This document shows, piece after piece, positions 63,719-64,000 of a stretch of 64,000 bases of DNA (within the stretch, counting starts at the first letter, position 1; every line of letters starts with the position of its first letter). The stretch lies in the NCBI RefSeq assembly GCF_023674425.1, contig NZ_CP098401.1:2401501-2465500 (forward strand). The letters are read 5' to 3'. The translations under genes were made by a program, and so were the position numbers. Origin of the DNA: Sphingomonas donggukensis. GTDB taxonomy: Bacteria; Pseudomonadota; Alphaproteobacteria; Sphingomonadales; Sphingomonadaceae. The notes below the pieces were generated by a model. It did no database searches. It was not told the origin of the DNA and was given only the letters and a program-made list of their open reading frames with translations.

Positions 63719-64000
63719 CGACGCGCGGCGGCGCCCGCGATCGCCAGCGTGTCGTGCGCGACCGTCACCGATGCCGCGCCGCCGCCCGACAGGATGCCGC
63801 GCTCGGCACGCCGTACCCGCGCCACGCCGGCGGCGATCTGCGGCGCGGTCCAGCGGCGCAAGGCTCGGATCGTGCTCGCCTTTTCCTTCCAGAACACCCG
63901 GTGCTTCTCGACCACCGATTCCGCTGAGGCGCCGCTGTCGACTTCGGCGCGCATGTCGGCGAGCGCGATCAGCCGCCGCGAGAGTCCGCGCAGCATCGGG
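63715..64000 (-). CDS. holA: DNA polymerase III delta subunit (5' end beyond window)
   Basis: Clamp-loader subunit that opens the beta clamp. Only the last 94 or so codons are present, reading in from the right edge. They fit the C-terminal helical domain of HolA: LRGLSRRLIALADMRAEVDS, HRVFWKEKASTIRALRRW and a final short tail ending AAARR. HolA commonly lies convergent to parB in alphaproteobacteria, which supports the call. Confidence 0.82.
   Translation of the reverse strand, partial: PMLRGLSRRLIALADMRAEVDSGASAESVVEKHRVFWKEKASTIRALRRWTAPQIAAGVARVRRAERGILSGGGAASVTVAHDTLAIAGAAARR

Overview
The window is a GC-rich (roughly two thirds G+C) chromosomal segment of an alphaproteobacterium, almost certainly a sphingomonad (Sphingomonas or a close relative). 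The protein sequences look sphingomonad throughout. Supporting marks are a class I lysyl-tRNA synthetase, a CrtZ-type carotenoid hydroxylase, the rpmF-plsX-fabH-ihfA-merR operon, several alphaproteobacterial DUF families (DUF1489, DUF1491, DUF6489, MmcB) and the order ppsR-oriC-hemE-hemJ-rho ... mnmE-mnmG-rsmG-parA-parB-holA, which surrounds the replication origin in alphaproteobacteria. No rRNA, tRNA, CRISPR array, prophage or insertion sequence was found. Coding density is very high and no gene-free stretch exceeds 300 bp; the two longest gaps are 52735-53018 (the proposed oriC) and 33337-33616.

Layout. 1-3176: minus-strand run gltX, tonB, a small membrane protein and ribD (ribD cut by the left edge). 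3270-4205: prs. 4404-6431: minus-strand run crtZ, a small membrane protein, a TauE exporter and a PilZ protein. 6548-9588: sucC, etfB and etfA, joining the TCA cycle to the electron-transfer flavoprotein. 9709-12666: two PhyH-type oxygenases and a secreted M19 dipeptidase. 12757-16520: minus-strand operon lysK, nhaA and an HDAC-like amidohydrolase. 16601-20796: bestrophin channel, DinG-like helicase with a LexA-type box, and a SixA-like phosphatase. 20856-23825: rpmF-plsX-fabH-ihfA-merR. 24003-32263: MAPEG protein, metallo-hydrolase and S9 peptidase pair, aspartate aminotransferase, exported MsrA, MgtE and cyclophilin. 32452-37184: LysR regulator, CDC48/p97-type AAA ATPase, MFS transporter. 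37330-40743: four overlapping genes (methyltransferase, type III polyketide synthase, methyltransferase, flavoprotein) that look like a phenolic-lipid or pyrone pathway. 40783-49150: msrB, class A PBP, YgjP, YcgN, SCO, ankyrin protein, SOS-linked mmcB, SleB, a thioesterase, ptsN and hpf.

49206-63668 is the chromosome-maintenance core. ppsR-maf-aroE-coaE-dnaQ are transcribed leftward and hemE-hemJ-rho rightward from a 284-bp gap holding DnaA boxes, clustered GANTC sites and an AT-rich tract: the likely oriC. Three parS-like sites lie 6 to 9 kb to the right, next to or inside mnmE, mnmG and rsmG, just before parA-parB. The delta subunit gene holA is cut by the right edge.

Over this lies a set of dispersed hairpin repeats, at least three families, placed between genes and often in inverted pairs like REPINs. 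One copy has become the terminator of rho and another is read as codons at the visible end of ribD. Two perfect GTTC-N7-GTTC boxes suggest that the helicase and mmcB belong to one SOS regulon.
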